A DNA stretch of 64,000 bases from Candidatus Latescibacterota bacterium (GTDB lineage: Bacteria > Latescibacterota > UBA2968), in the NCBI GenBank assembly GCA_022824945.1, contig JAJDYX010000057.1, positions 18,476 to 82,475 on the forward strand. Reading direction: 5' to 3'. The translations under genes were made by a program, and so were the position numbers. The notes beneath the pieces are model-generated. The model did no database searches. It was not told the DNA's origin and saw only the letters and a list, made by a program, of their open reading frames with translations. This document shows, piece by piece, positions 1 to 8,636 of the stretch (within the stretch, counting starts at the first letter, position 1; each line of letters begins with the position of its first letter).

Positions 1-2223
1 GCGTCGAGCCGCAAAGAGCGCATGGCCTATCCTTTTGATGTGGGCACGGTTTCTTATCGGGACAATACCACACAACTCAAGCTGACGTTTACCCCCACTG
101 CCACGACCAAATTGAGTGTGCAGTATATCCGGGGGTTCCAGCACGGGAGCCATCAGGGCAACAATGTGGGTGTGCCGCAGCGCACGCAGCAGGCGGTTTT
201 TGAGAACTACACCCATTCCCGCATGTTTATGCCCTCTGCCGATTACCAGAAGATGCAAATTGAGCGCAATCACGGGCTGGTTTCCTGGACACACACTTTG
301 TCGGCCAAGACGTTTTACAACCTGACAGCGCGGTTTGGCGGTGTGGATTGGACAACGCAATGGCATCCGCTAAAGCAGTCCAATGCGCCCGCAATAGCTA
401 TCCACACAGATGGTTCGAGTGAACAGGTCGATGAGAATAGCGCGGATGCGGCCAGAGCGCGGGGTGCCGTGGTTTTGAACGAAGCCCCCTTTGGCTGGAA
501 TTACAATCCCGGTGGCAATGATATTCTCAATATTTTCCGAATGCAGGGCGGCGGTGGCAATAGCCGCGCAGGCGACTGGTCAACCATTGATGAACTCGAT
601 ATTACGGCTGATTTCACCAGCCAGATTACCCCGCATCACCAGATTAAAGCCGGTGTTCAGGTGCATCATTTCAATTTGCACGAAAACCGGGGTTATGTGC
701 CAGCCGCGGTTCCCGAATACAGCGATCCCATTTACAGGGATGAGTACGAAGGCCCGCGCACCAATTCATCGGGTGATGTGATCTTTCCGTGGACCGGGCG
801 CAGTGATCCAGATCTGCCCAGCGGTGGCGATATCAACGGAGATGGCGTTTTCAATGAATCGGATGTGCCTTCGGGCGGCGCAACGGGTGATCACAATAAC
901 TATTTTGTGAAAACCCCGATCTTCGGCGGCGTCTTTTTCCAGGACAGGATGGAGTATCGCGATATCGTGGTCAATGCGGGTGCTCGTCTGGATTGGCATC
1001 GTCCCGACCTTTATTTCGACCTCCCCAATGAAACCCATTTCCCGTGGTTTGGCAGAGATGCCGAAGCTGTTTATCGCGCGGTGCGCAAGGTGCGCCCGCC
1101 AACCGATTGGGCTTTCAGTCCTCGTTTTGGTGCGTCTTATCCGATTACGGATTTGAGCAAAATGTTCATCAACTACGGGCACTTTAACCAGATTGTAAAT
1201 ACGCGCGATATGTATCGCACGCAGAGCGGTTTGGGGCAGTCGCTGGAGTTTTTTGGCAATCCGTGGATGAAGATGGAGCGCACGATTCAGTATGAAATGG
1301 GATATGAACGCAGTTTCCAGGGCCAGTATCTTTTGACGGGAACGGTTTATTTTAAAGATGGCGAGAATGAAGCCTGGCCCGCCGTGCGGATCAGGGGGGC
1401 ATTTAACACGGGTGCTCCTCGCAATACGCAAAATGCCTTTGTGACTGATGCGCGCGGGCTGGAACTGAAGTTGCAGAAGACGCGGGGCCAGTTCTTTACC
1501 GGTTTCTTGTCTTATGATATCCGCCAGGCGCGGGTTCGCAATACAGCGTGGCAAGATATCCGCGATGCGAAGACGGTTTCAACGCCTTCGACAACCGTGC
1601 TTGAGAACAGCCCGAACAATGCTGCGCCGCCATTCAAGGCAAAGCCGCAGATAAAGTTGGGTGGCAATTTCCGAACGCCCCTCGATTACGGCGGCGAACA
1701 GAGAATGCTCAAGGGCGGCTGGAATCTCGGTTTCTACCTCGATCGCGAGGCGGGTGAGTGGTTTAACTACAACCCGGGCAATGCAGATGCTTCGCTGATC
1801 AATGTGCTCAACGCGCAGTGGGTTGATGAATACGCCGCGCACCTGCGTATTTCCAAGATGTTCGATATGCCGGGAGCGCCTATGCTGTTCGTTGAAATTT
1901 CCAACCCGTTCAATTTCCAAAATACGCACACCCTGGGTGGTGGCAATCGCTCCGATATTTTTGGAACTAACCCCGAAGATACACCCAGATCAGGCGTGGG
2001 GAGCTTCGGCGGTGGTCAGGCCTTTGTTTATTCCGGCACGAATACTGGCAATCGCTTCCGCGCGTATATGGAATCGATAGGCTGGACAGTAGATTCAAAT
2101 GGCAAATTACAAGAAGGCAAGCGACCGGGTACCGATGTCTTGGATTTCCCGGATATACGACGGCCTTCGCTCCTCTTTAGCGACCGGCGGGACATTACGT
2201 TTGGCGCCAGGTTTAGTTTCTAA
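1..2223 (+). CDS. TonB-dependent receptor, 5' end outside window
   Basis: Outer-membrane TonB-dependent receptor, likely for import of a siderophore, glycan or similar ligand; the substrate cannot be read from sequence. The frame is open from base 1, so the ATG at 22 is an internal Met and the signal peptide, plug and TonB box lie off the window. About 740 residues are visible, with the dense aromatic/polar alternation of barrel strands and a final strand ending in Phe (RFSF), the usual outer-membrane assembly signal. Near residue 269 (counted from base 22) is an insertion with DINGDGVFNESD, a calcium-loop pattern like dockerin or thrombospondin-3 repeats and unusual in a barrel loop. It is followed by an exported protein and a PorV-like barrel on the same strand. 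Family call is firm, ligand unknown. Confidence 0.85.
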   Translation, partial: ASSRKERMAYPFDVGTVSYRDNTTQLKLTFTPTATTKLSVQYIRGFQHGSHQGNNVGVPQRTQQAVFENYTHSRMFMPSADYQKMQIERNHGLVSWTHTLSAKTFYNLTARFGGVDWTTQWHPLKQSNAPAIAIHTDGSSEQVDENSADAARARGAVVLNEAPFGWNYNPGGNDILNIFRMQGGGGNSRAGDWSTIDELDITADFTSQITPHHQIKAGVQVHHFNLHENRGYVPAAVPEYSDPIYRDEYEGPRTNSSGDVIFPWTGRSDPDLPSGGDINGDGVFNESDVPSGGATGDHNNYFVKTPIFGGVFFQDRMEYRDIVVNAGARLDWHRPDLYFDLPNETHFPWFGRDAEAVYRAVRKVRPPTDWAFSPRFGASYPITDLSKMFINYGHFNQIVNTRDMYRTQSGLGQSLEFFGNPWMKMERTIQYEMGYERSFQGQYLLTGTVYFKDGENEAWPAVRIRGAFNTGAPRNTQNAFVTDARGLELKLQKTRGQFFTGFLSYDIRQARVRNTAWQDIRDAKTVSTPSTTVLENSPNNAAPPFKAKPQIKLGGNFRTPLDYGGEQRMLKGGWNLGFYLDREAGEWFNYNPGNADASLINVLNAQWVDEYAAHLRISKMFDMPGAPMLFVEISNPFNFQNTHTLGGGNRSDIFGTNPEDTPRSGVGSFGGGQAFVYSGTNTGNRFRAYMESIGWTVDSNGKLQEGKRPGTDVLDFPDIRRPSLLFSDRRDITFGARFSF

Positions 2224-2255
2224 GAAGCTGTTTTAGTTTCTTGGGACCTACCCCT

Positions 2256-2289
2256 CCTTCCCCGTTCAGGCTTTGCCTGTGCGGGGAGG
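2256..2289. repeat. Composite palindrome in intergenic spacer
   Basis: A nested hairpin: an inner perfect CAGGC-TTT-GCCTG stem (2267-2279) inside an outer stem pairing 2257-2264 with 2282-2289 (CCCCG with CGGGG plus one wobble). No T-run follows directly, so it is not a canonical terminator. It may be a REP-like element or an RNA processing site between the receptor and the next gene. Confidence 0.5.
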
Positions 2290-2350
2290 TACTGGGAGGG
2301 CATCTTTACAAATTTTTTCACGCTTATGCCTTAATGGATAGGAGAGAAAT

Positions 2351-4567
2351 GTGATACAAAGACGATTTACAACACTTCTGGTGTTCGCGGCATTGCTCAT
2401 GCCATTGAGCGATGCCAGCGCACAATGGATCGGAAGGATGTGGGGAACCTGGCCCAATATCGACTATTTTGTCACCATCAGGTCTCCGGGTGGACGGGCG
2501 ACGGGCTTCACCAATCCCGACGTCAATACTGTAAATGCTCAGGTTATGGATGGATGGTGGCAGTATGCCATACGAGATTTTAATGTTCCTTCCTATTTTG
2601 AGCCATTTCAGGGCGACCAGCCCGAGTTGTTGGGCAAGCCATTTACAAAGTTTGTCAATGACTACAAGCAAGACGCGCGGGATTTTACGCGCACGCATTT
2701 CGAACTCGGCGATGGTCTTACGCCAAAAATTTACCGCAACCAGCCGCCAACTGTCACGCAGGATGGCGTGAATTTGTCGCAGACACTGTGGACGATTTTT
2801 CCCGACCGCCTCGATCAGGTGATCCCGGATCTGACTGCCGATCTGTTGATCCCGCTCGAAGTGGGGTATGCGGGTGGTCTCACGGAACGCCGCAGGCTCT
2901 ATGCCTGGCAAAGTCCAGAGCAGGATGATCTGTTTATCCTGATCCGGAGTTATGGCCGTCCCGATCCGCCCAATGTTCCCGATTCAAGAGTTGGCGCGCG
3001 CGGGTCTGCGCCGAGTCCCGAGTCGAGTACGGCAAATCCGGTGTTTGAGAACCTTTATATCGGGCACAACGCGTACATCCAAAGAGGCGGAGGGCAAGGT
3101 CCGGCTGGCGAGGTGCGGGATGAAGGCGCAGTAGAAATTGGCTCTCGCCACCGCACGGCAAATCTCGGCGCGCTCGGCGAATGGGATGAGCTTTATTTTT
3201 ACGACGATGAGCAAAAGCTCTTCTATGCGAGAGATGGCGATTCGGCCATTAACAGTGGTTATCGCTCGGATGGCGATGATCGCGGCGAACCGGCGCCTCC
3301 CGAAGGTCACGATGCTCTCGAACTGGCCAAGGCCGCGCGGATCTCGGCTGGCGAGTTCTTAGAGTCCGAATACAAGGGCAAGGTCTGGCTCTATGTCTCG
3401 CAGAATCCCACGACTTTTGAAGATTTGTCCGATACGAACAACTGGTTCCTCAACGATCCAGACTCTCAAACCTCTCAACCTCGCTTGATAAAGCGCGTTG
3501 ATGGTTCTAACTGGCGCTCGACAGATGGTGGTACCCGCGCCGAGGTCTATGACTTTATCGTGGAGCCGGGCACGACGCGCGCTCAGCGCATTTTCCAGAG
3601 TGACGCGCCCGATCACAAACCCACGTCTGTCGATATGTGGGCATTTCAGATTGCGTGGGGACCGTGGGATATGAGACCTGGAGAGTGGGTTCACATCGTA
3701 GAAGCCTGGATCGTGGCTGGCCCGCATGCAGATGAAAACAAGCGCGTTGGCGCGCAGTGGGCCAATGGTTCGATTTCCTTTGACGAGAAAGAGGCTTTTC
3801 TCAATAGCGGTCGGGATTCGCTGATGAAGAATGTGGAACTGGCGCGACAGGCATGGCGAGATCGCCGTGCGGTCAACGGCACTGTGCAGGGTAAGGAAGT
3901 GTCGTGGCCCATCGGGGTTGCGCCGAGTCTTCCGCTCGGTCCGTCTTGGCCCTCCAATGTGGCTTACAAATCGGGTCCCGCGCAAAATGAGATCGAATGG
4001 GCAGCGGTTTCCGATGCGGTGGGGTATAATCTCTACAAGATGGTCGGTCATGAGACCAATTTGCCCGATCCGCCGATACCGGTCAACAATGGGCTCCTTA
4101 CGGCGACCAGCTATATCGACACAGATGTCGTGCGCGGCGAGCGGTATTTCTACGCGGTGACAGCTGTGGATGCCGATGGGCAAGAGAGTAGCATTTTTGC
4201 CACGCGCGGTCTCGGCAATGGCGTGAGTCCATTTTCGGCTCCTGTTGACGATCTGACAAAGGTTCGCGTCGTGCCCAATCCCTACAGTATTTTGGGTGGC
4301 AATTTGTCGGATGGCGGTTTTAACTTCACGGGGCAGCCCAACAAGTTGCTCTTTGTGAATCTGCCCGCCCGGGCCATTATCCGGATCTTTACGCTTCAGG
4401 GCGACCTGGTCACGCGAATTGATCACATTTCGGGTTCGGGCGACGAGGAGTGGCCGCTGATGGCAAATGACAACAACCAGTTCATTGTGAGCGGCGTGTA
4501 TGTCGCGCATATTACCAATCCCGACACGGGCGAAACCGATATCGAGAAGTTCGTGGTTATTCGGTAG
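2351..4567 (+). CDS. Exported protein with FN3-like domain and FlgD/type IX-like C-terminal module
   Basis: Secreted or surface protein of 738 residues; function not recognised. GTG start at 2351 is preceded by GGAGAG. Signal peptide about residues 1-24 ending DASAQ. The central part (about 30-530) has no family I can name. Residues about 531-620 look like a fibronectin type III domain. The last 100 residues start with VRVVPNPYS and contain the IRIFTLQGDLVT and SGVYVAHI segments of the FlgD-Ig/type IX secretion C-terminal family. It lies between a TonB receptor and a PorV-like gene, suggesting one transcription unit for an outer-membrane or surface complex. Odd: the C-terminal module is normally a sorting or anchoring signal, which fits the PorV-like neighbour. 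Confidence 0.7.
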   Translation: MIQRRFTTLLVFAALLMPLSDASAQWIGRMWGTWPNIDYFVTIRSPGGRATGFTNPDVNTVNAQVMDGWWQYAIRDFNVPSYFEPFQGDQPELLGKPFTKFVNDYKQDARDFTRTHFELGDGLTPKIYRNQPPTVTQDGVNLSQTLWTIFPDRLDQVIPDLTADLLIPLEVGYAGGLTERRRLYAWQSPEQDDLFILIRSYGRPDPPNVPDSRVGARGSAPSPESSTANPVFENLYIGHNAYIQRGGGQGPAGEVRDEGAVEIGSRHRTANLGALGEWDELYFYDDEQKLFYARDGDSAINSGYRSDGDDRGEPAPPEGHDALELAKAARISAGEFLESEYKGKVWLYVSQNPTTFEDLSDTNNWFLNDPDSQTSQPRLIKRVDGSNWRSTDGGTRAEVYDFIVEPGTTRAQRIFQSDAPDHKPTSVDMWAFQIAWGPWDMRPGEWVHIVEAWIVAGPHADENKRVGAQWANGSISFDEKEAFLNSGRDSLMKNVELARQAWRDRRAVNGTVQGKEVSWPIGVAPSLPLGPSWPSNVAYKSGPAQNEIEWAAVSDAVGYNLYKMVGHETNLPDPPIPVNNGLLTATSYIDTDVVRGERYFYAVTAVDADGQESSIFATRGLGNGVSPFSAPVDDLTKVRVVPNPYSILGGNLSDGGFNFTGQPNKLLFVNLPARAIIRIFTLQGDLVTRIDHISGSGDEEWPLMANDNNQFIVSGVYVAHITNPDTGETDIEKFVVIR

Positions 4568-4593
4568 GCTCGCATTCAGACAAGGAGGCTGTT

Positions 4594-5718
4594 GTGAAAT
4601 TACATAATATTATCTGGGTCTGTCTGCTGGCATTCGTCCTTTCCGGCGTGCAGGCCAACGCACAATTTGAAGATCCCAGGGTTCTCGACGATGGTCAAAA
4701 GATTCGCGATATAGAACCCATTTATCCCAATCAGGAAGAAGTCAGACCTTCGGGCGTGAAGTCCGCGCAGAGCGGTTTTGTGTTTCTCGGATTTTCCACA
4801 GATGCGCGGCGAGCCGCGATGGCGGATGCGGGCGCGGGTTTGATCGGCGATGCGCCGGGGGCGCTGTTTCTAAACCCTGGTCTGCTGGGGTTTGTACACG
4901 AACGGCAGGCATTTTTTTCCTATGCCAGGTGGATTTTTGAAACAAATCACCAGGTTGCGGGCGCGGTTTTCAAAATTCCAAATGCACCGGGTACCTTTGG
5001 TGTGGGCTTTATCACGCACAGCGCGGGAGAGATCAACGGCACTGCCATCAATCCCGATCCCGCCAGCCAGGGATTTACTGAAACTGGTACATTTACCACG
5101 ACGAATTACGCCCTGTCCGCAGGCTGGGGTTTTCAGATTACCGATCGGTTTTCAGTAGGGGCAATGGCGCGTTTTGCTCATCAGGGACTGGGATCGACGG
5201 ATGTCTTTGTCGCTGGCAATCGGCAAACGCAGTCGAATGATCTCAATGCTTTTGCCGTGGATATCGGCACGTATTTCAATACGGGATTCCGGAATATGGT
5301 GATTGCTATGAGTGTGCGGAATTTCAGTCCGGGAGGGGAGTCTCAGTTTCAGCGCGAGCATTTCGAGTTGCCCCGGTCGTTCCGCCTGGGTTTTGTCTTC
5401 GATCTGATTTCGCTGTTTGGCCGAACCCCTGTGCCGCATCATCTGAGTCTCGCCACCGAGATCGACAGTCCGATAGATTTCGACGAGCGCACGCTTATCG
5501 GTGTAGAATATCGGTTTAAGCAGGCGACCTCTGCGATGGGTTTTGCCCTGCGCGGTGGGTATAAGAACAATCACGATCTGGAAGATTATTCGCTCGGTGC
5601 CGGTATTGATTACAAAACCGAGGCAGGGAAAGGCGTTCGCATCGATTATGCGTTCAAGCATTTCAATACTGCTTTCACCGATCCCGTGCAGATGGTGAGT
5701 GCCGCGATTAGTTTCTGA
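4594..5718 (+). CDS. PorV/PorQ (UPF0164)-family outer-membrane barrel
   Basis: 374-residue predicted outer-membrane beta barrel of the PorV/PorQ family. PorV in Bacteroidota carries type IX cargo to the sortase; in other FCB bacteria the family is common and its exact role less clear. GTG start at 4594 with AAGGAGG a few bases upstream. Signal peptide ends about residue 24 (VQANAQ). The family-typical segment SGFVFLGFSTDARRAAMAD and then NPGLLGF lie near residues 60-95, followed by repeated barrel strands (YALSAGWGF, GAMARFAHQG) and a terminal strand ending AISF. It is 26 bp after the exported-protein gene, whose C-terminal module could be its cargo signal. Confidence 0.75.
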   Translation: MKLHNIIWVCLLAFVLSGVQANAQFEDPRVLDDGQKIRDIEPIYPNQEEVRPSGVKSAQSGFVFLGFSTDARRAAMADAGAGLIGDAPGALFLNPGLLGFVHERQAFFSYARWIFETNHQVAGAVFKIPNAPGTFGVGFITHSAGEINGTAINPDPASQGFTETGTFTTTNYALSAGWGFQITDRFSVGAMARFAHQGLGSTDVFVAGNRQTQSNDLNAFAVDIGTYFNTGFRNMVIAMSVRNFSPGGESQFQREHFELPRSFRLGFVFDLISLFGRTPVPHHLSLATEIDSPIDFDERTLIGVEYRFKQATSAMGFALRGGYKNNHDLEDYSLGAGIDYKTEAGKGVRIDYAFKHFNTAFTDPVQMVSAAISF

Positions 5719-5733
5719 TTAACCCTTAAACCA

Positions 5734-5775
5734 AAAAACGGCGATGGATTCAGGTCCATCGCCGTTTTTATTTTT
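5734..5775. terminator. Strong intrinsic terminator, probably bidirectional
   Basis: A perfect 15-bp stem pairs 5734-5748 with 5755-5769 around a 6-nt loop, with a T-run on the right and an A-run on the left. It separates the plus-strand barrel gene from the convergent minus-strand dehydrogenase gene and could serve both. Confidence 0.9.
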
Positions 5776-5788
5776 TGCGTTGTTGGGT

Positions 5789-6844
5789 TTATACTAACCC
5801 GCCTTTGATCGCTATTTTAATCGCGTCTTTGCCGTCGAGGTGGTATCCGCTGTGCAGGGCGTTGAACCCTTCGGCTACGCGGTCAATGGGTATGGTGTGG
5901 CTGACGAGGTCGGCAAAGGCGTATTCATTTCGCTCGAGGATGGGGAGCGCGCGCACAAAGTGTTCGGGCGTGCTTGCCCACACGGCTTCGAGGCGCATGT
6001 TGCGGCGCATAAACATCTGGTTGGGGTTGCAGTCAAAAGATCCCACATCGACGAAATGGCCCATGGCGACATAGGTGCCGCTGTGCCGCAGGAATGTGAC
6101 GCCTTCGGGAATGGCGGGCAAAAATCCCGCGCATTCAAAGACGACATCGGCGCCTGCGCCTCGGGGCGTGTTTTCGCGCACAATTTTCGTGCGTTCTTCG
6201 GGATCGGGTATGTCGGCAATGTCGATGGTGAGGTCTGCACCGAGTCGCTCTGCCAGTTCCAGACGTCCTTTGGGACCGCCGACCATGATGAGCCGCCCAG
6301 CCCCGCTGACTTTGGCGGCGACGAGTGTGAGCAGGCCAATGGCTCCCGATCCCTGTACGACGACGGTGTCGCCAAATTGCAAGCCCGAACGCATTGCGCC
6401 GTGTACGCCAATGGTGAAAGGCTCGGTGATGACCGCAACTTCGGCGGGCATATCGGTTTTGAGCACGACTGAATCGGGGTTCCACAGGTAAATGTATTCG
6501 CCAAAACCGCCCCGCAAATAGGGGGCTTCTTCGGCTTGTAGAAAACCGTATGCGCCCTTATTTGTACCGGGTGCGAAGAGAACCCGATCTCCAGGTGCGA
6601 TGGGATTGCCCAGATAATCGGTTTCCACGCCGGATCCCAGGCTGTCGATGATGCCGACATTTTCGTGGCCGAGAATGATCTCGCCCTGCAATCGCTGATA
6701 TTCCCAGTTGTGCAGGTCTGTGCCGCAGATGCCAGCGAGTTCTTGTTTGAGCAGAATTGATCCCGGTTCTGGATCGGGCACGGGATATTCGCGTATTTCA
6801 AATTTTTCGCCGCTCATCACTGCGGCGCGTCCGATGCGAGACAT
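5789..6844 (-). CDS. Zinc-type alcohol/polyol dehydrogenase (MDR family)
   Basis: Cytoplasmic NAD(P)-dependent dehydrogenase of 351 residues. ATG at 6844 preceded on the minus strand by AAGGAG. Catalytic zinc ligands are visible as Cys40 (GICGTD), His60 and Glu61 (GHEN); the Rossmann motif GSGAIG is at 165-170. The four-Cys structural zinc loop of classical alcohol dehydrogenases is absent: the corresponding 90-115 region has no Cys. Substrate is unknown; sugar alcohols or threonine are typical for such proteins. It stands alone between the terminator at 5734 and a divergent plus-strand gene. Confidence 0.85.
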   Translation of the reverse strand: MSRIGRAAVMSGEKFEIREYPVPDPEPGSILLKQELAGICGTDLHNWEYQRLQGEIILGHENVGIIDSLGSGVETDYLGNPIAPGDRVLFAPGTNKGAYGFLQAEEAPYLRGGFGEYIYLWNPDSVVLKTDMPAEVAVITEPFTIGVHGAMRSGLQFGDTVVVQGSGAIGLLTLVAAKVSGAGRLIMVGGPKGRLELAERLGADLTIDIADIPDPEERTKIVRENTPRGAGADVVFECAGFLPAIPEGVTFLRHSGTYVAMGHFVDVGSFDCNPNQMFMRRNMRLEAVWASTPEHFVRALPILERNEYAFADLVSHTIPIDRVAEGFNALHSGYHLDGKDAIKIAIKGGLV

Positions 6845-7049
6845 ATTGCGCTCCTTTTGGGTTATGAATTTTTTGAGAACAATCTGAGGTCTGCGTCAAC
6901 CATTTATTTTTCGAGGTTTTCAAAACGCAAAAAATGCGACACTTGTGCAGGTGCAACAATTAACTGGGAACGCGAAGGTACGTCAAGTCAATACATGAGT
7001 GTTTTCAAAAAGTTCACGGTGTCCTGGCATTGGCTGTGGATAAGAGCCA

Positions 7050-7078
7050 TTGACAGTCGGGATTCTTTTGGATATTTT
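7050..7078 (+). promoter_or_regulatory. Sigma70-type promoter for the 7119 gene
   Basis: TTGACA at 7050-7055, a 17-bp spacer and TATTTT at 7073-7078. Transcription would start near 7085, about 34 bp before the ATG at 7119. The rest of the 274-bp divergent region (6845-7118) holds no other element I can support. Confidence 0.65.
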
Positions 7079-7118
7079 AGACTAAGTGCCGGGGGAGAAC
7101 CTTTCAGGAGGAGATGCT

Positions 7119-7757
7119 ATGAAATACTGGCTGATGTGTACGATTGCCGGGCTGTTGGCTTTGGGCGCATCTGCCCGGGCCGATGTGGTTGGTGAAGAGG
7201 AAAAAACGGGCAGAGAAGGGATCGATATAGGTCCTATTCGCGCGGGACAATTGGAAGTGACGCCGATTATGTCTGTTCGGTTTTCAGGTAGTAGCCTGTT
7301 CTATCGCGCGGGAGTTCAAGTGGCTTATTCGATTAGTCGATGGCATCAAATTGGCGGTTCTTTTATCGCGGGCAACAGGCAATACGACCGGCGCGCAGGT
7401 CTCGATACCCCCGACCGGGACGATCTAATACCCGCGCTGGACAATGCAACAATAGACGCTCGAGGGCGTTATTTGACTGTAGATGACGGGTTTGGGTCTT
7501 CGGTGTCGGGCTTTTATCGATTGAATATTCCCATCCAAATTAAAAAGCGCACCTTTCCGTTTTTAGAGGTTTTTGCCGCACGCGATTTTTTGGGATGGGG
7601 CAATGTTAGTGAATTGGGCGGTGGCGCAGGTACGCGCCAGGTACTGTCAAAACACACGGCTCTGACCGCGATGTATGGGTACTCGGTTTTATTTGCCGGG
7701 GAAGATCGCATCAAGCGTCATTTTGTTAAGGGTGGCGTGTCGGTGTTTTTTAGATAA
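7119..7757 (+). CDS. Small exported protein, probable outer-membrane barrel
   Basis: 212-residue exported protein of unknown function. The ATG at 7119 is chosen over an in-frame ATG at 7086 because AGGAGG lies just upstream and a clean signal peptide follows (MKYWLMC to ASARA, about residues 1-21). The mature part has alternating hydrophobic/polar strands (VTPIMSVRFSG, GVQVAYSIS, SGFYRLNIP) and ends FVKGGVSVFFR with a near-terminal aromatic pair, consistent with an 8-strand barrel. It has its own promoter and is followed after 14 bp by an antitoxin-like gene, with no terminator between. Confidence 0.6.
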   Translation: MKYWLMCTIAGLLALGASARADVVGEEEKTGREGIDIGPIRAGQLEVTPIMSVRFSGSSLFYRAGVQVAYSISRWHQIGGSFIAGNRQYDRRAGLDTPDRDDLIPALDNATIDARGRYLTVDDGFGSSVSGFYRLNIPIQIKKRTFPFLEVFAARDFLGWGNVSELGGGAGTRQVLSKHTALTAMYGYSVLFAGEDRIKRHFVKGGVSVFFR

Positions 7758-7771
7758 AAAGGGTTACCACT

Positions 7772-8011
7772 ATGCAGATCCCCAATATACACGAGGCTGA
7801 GTCCCAGCTTGCCCAGCTAATCGAACAGGTGTTGCAGGGGGAAGATATCGTCATCGGACAGGCAGGTAAACCGGTGGCAAGATTGGTTCCTTACGAGGGG
7901 GATCCCCGTCCCCGCAAGGGCGGACAGTGGCGCGGCCGGGTGCAAATAGCCGATGACTTTGATGTGCTACCCAAGGAACTGGAGGCTGCTTTTAAGGGGG
8001 AAAAAGCGTAA
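7772..8011 (+). CDS. Orphan Phd/YefM (VapB-type) antitoxin
   Basis: 79-residue protein of the prevent-host-death family. The N-terminal Phd fold is recognisable (NIHEAESQLAQLIEQVLQG, then EDIVIGQAGKPVARLVP), followed by a basic/proline stretch (PRPRKGG) and the toxin-binding tail that ends KELEAAFKG. Such antitoxins normally sit directly upstream of a VapC PIN-domain ribonuclease and repress their own promoter. Here the gene is followed within 45 bp by an intrinsic terminator and no PIN-domain frame exists downstream, so it is an orphan. It may have lost its toxin, or act in trans on a toxin elsewhere. Confidence 0.8.
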   Translation: MQIPNIHEAESQLAQLIEQVLQGEDIVIGQAGKPVARLVPYEGDPRPRKGGQWRGRVQIADDFDVLPKELEAAFKGEKA

Positions 8012-8053
8012 GGTTGTTGCTGGATAGAATGGGATGTCACGAAAAATATACTG

Positions 8054-8086
8054 CTCCCGACCTTGAAGTAGGTCGGGAGTTTTTTT
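8054..8086 (+). terminator. Intrinsic terminator
   Basis: A perfect 10-bp stem pairs 8054-8063 with 8070-8079, followed by a run of seven T. It closes the transcript of the 7119 and 7772 genes. Confidence 0.9.
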
Positions 8087-8178
8087 GTTTATCACCTCTC
8101 GACCATTGCTCATTGTTCCCTTCTGCGTATTTGTATATATTGGGATGCCTAAAATTTTCTCAATTAGAGGTAGGCAAT

Positions 8179-8517
8179 ATGTTCGATACGGATATCCTTG
8201 ATAGAGCGTTGAAGACACGGCGGGGGCAGAGAAATAGGGAGCGTGTCGCGCTTATTGATCGGGTGGCATGTGCATTGCGCGTTTGTCGAGATAAGTATGG
8301 CGTGCGCGAGGCATTTATCGTTGGATCGCTTCTTTTTTTTTATCGATGGGATCACAAGTCCGATGTCGATGTGGCAATCGGTGGCGCGTCTATGCATGTT
8401 CTGGATGTGATGAAGGTCGTCGAGGATGCTGTTGAACGGGATGTGGATGTGATTGATCTGGATTTGCATATGTCTGCGGACCGCTTTCGGCAAAAAGGAA
8501 TGAAAATTTATGGATGA
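8179..8517 (+). CDS. Orphan MNT-type nucleotidyltransferase
   Basis: 112-residue minimal nucleotidyltransferase-fold protein. ATG 8179 with AGAGG upstream. The active-site motif begins G49-S50 and ends D62-V-D64, so the two acidic metal ligands are kept. Eleven residues, not the usual ten, separate GS from the first Asp, and the Gly expected after the GS turn is replaced by hydrophobic residues (LLFFY). MNT proteins such as MntA normally pair with a HEPN toxin. No HEPN gene follows; only a short disrupted frame overlaps its stop. Activity is therefore uncertain and it may be a decaying antitoxin. Confidence 0.7.
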   Translation: MFDTDILDRALKTRRGQRNRERVALIDRVACALRVCRDKYGVREAFIVGSLLFFYRWDHKSDVDVAIGGASMHVLDVMKVVEDAVERDVDVIDLDLHMSADRFRQKGMKIYG

Positions 8518-8635
8518 GGCGAGATACGCTCTGATGAAAAAAATTGCGGGTTGTTTTTCAGCGAGACCGCCAACGATTTTTTGAAAAATTGAAGCCATGA
8601 CAAATCTGTGTTCGCCCGCAGGTAAGAAAATATAA
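8510..8635 (+). pseudogene. Short broken frame after the orphan nucleotidyltransferase
   Basis: An ATG at 8510 overlaps the nucleotidyltransferase stop, the typical arrangement for a toxin partner. The frame reads 24 codons (MDEARYALMKKIAGCF then SARPPTIF), meets TGA at 8582-8584, then continues in the same frame for 16 more codons to TAA at 8633. It has no recognisable domain. It could be the remnant of a deleted HEPN partner or chance; the overlap is the only argument. Confidence 0.3.
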
Positions 8636-8636
8636 A

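Noticed and set aside
3359..4510. 383-codon minus-strand frame opposite the exported protein
   Set aside because: Shadow of the plus-strand gene; composition is His/Arg-rich without domains.
6857..7195. Plus-strand frame in the divergent region before 7119
   Set aside because: No ribosome site or domain; it overlaps the promoter and the start of the better-supported gene at 7119.
7772..8517. A complete Phd plus nucleotidyltransferase toxin-antitoxin pair
   Set aside because: A strong terminator separates the two genes, and these families are not known to pair with each other.
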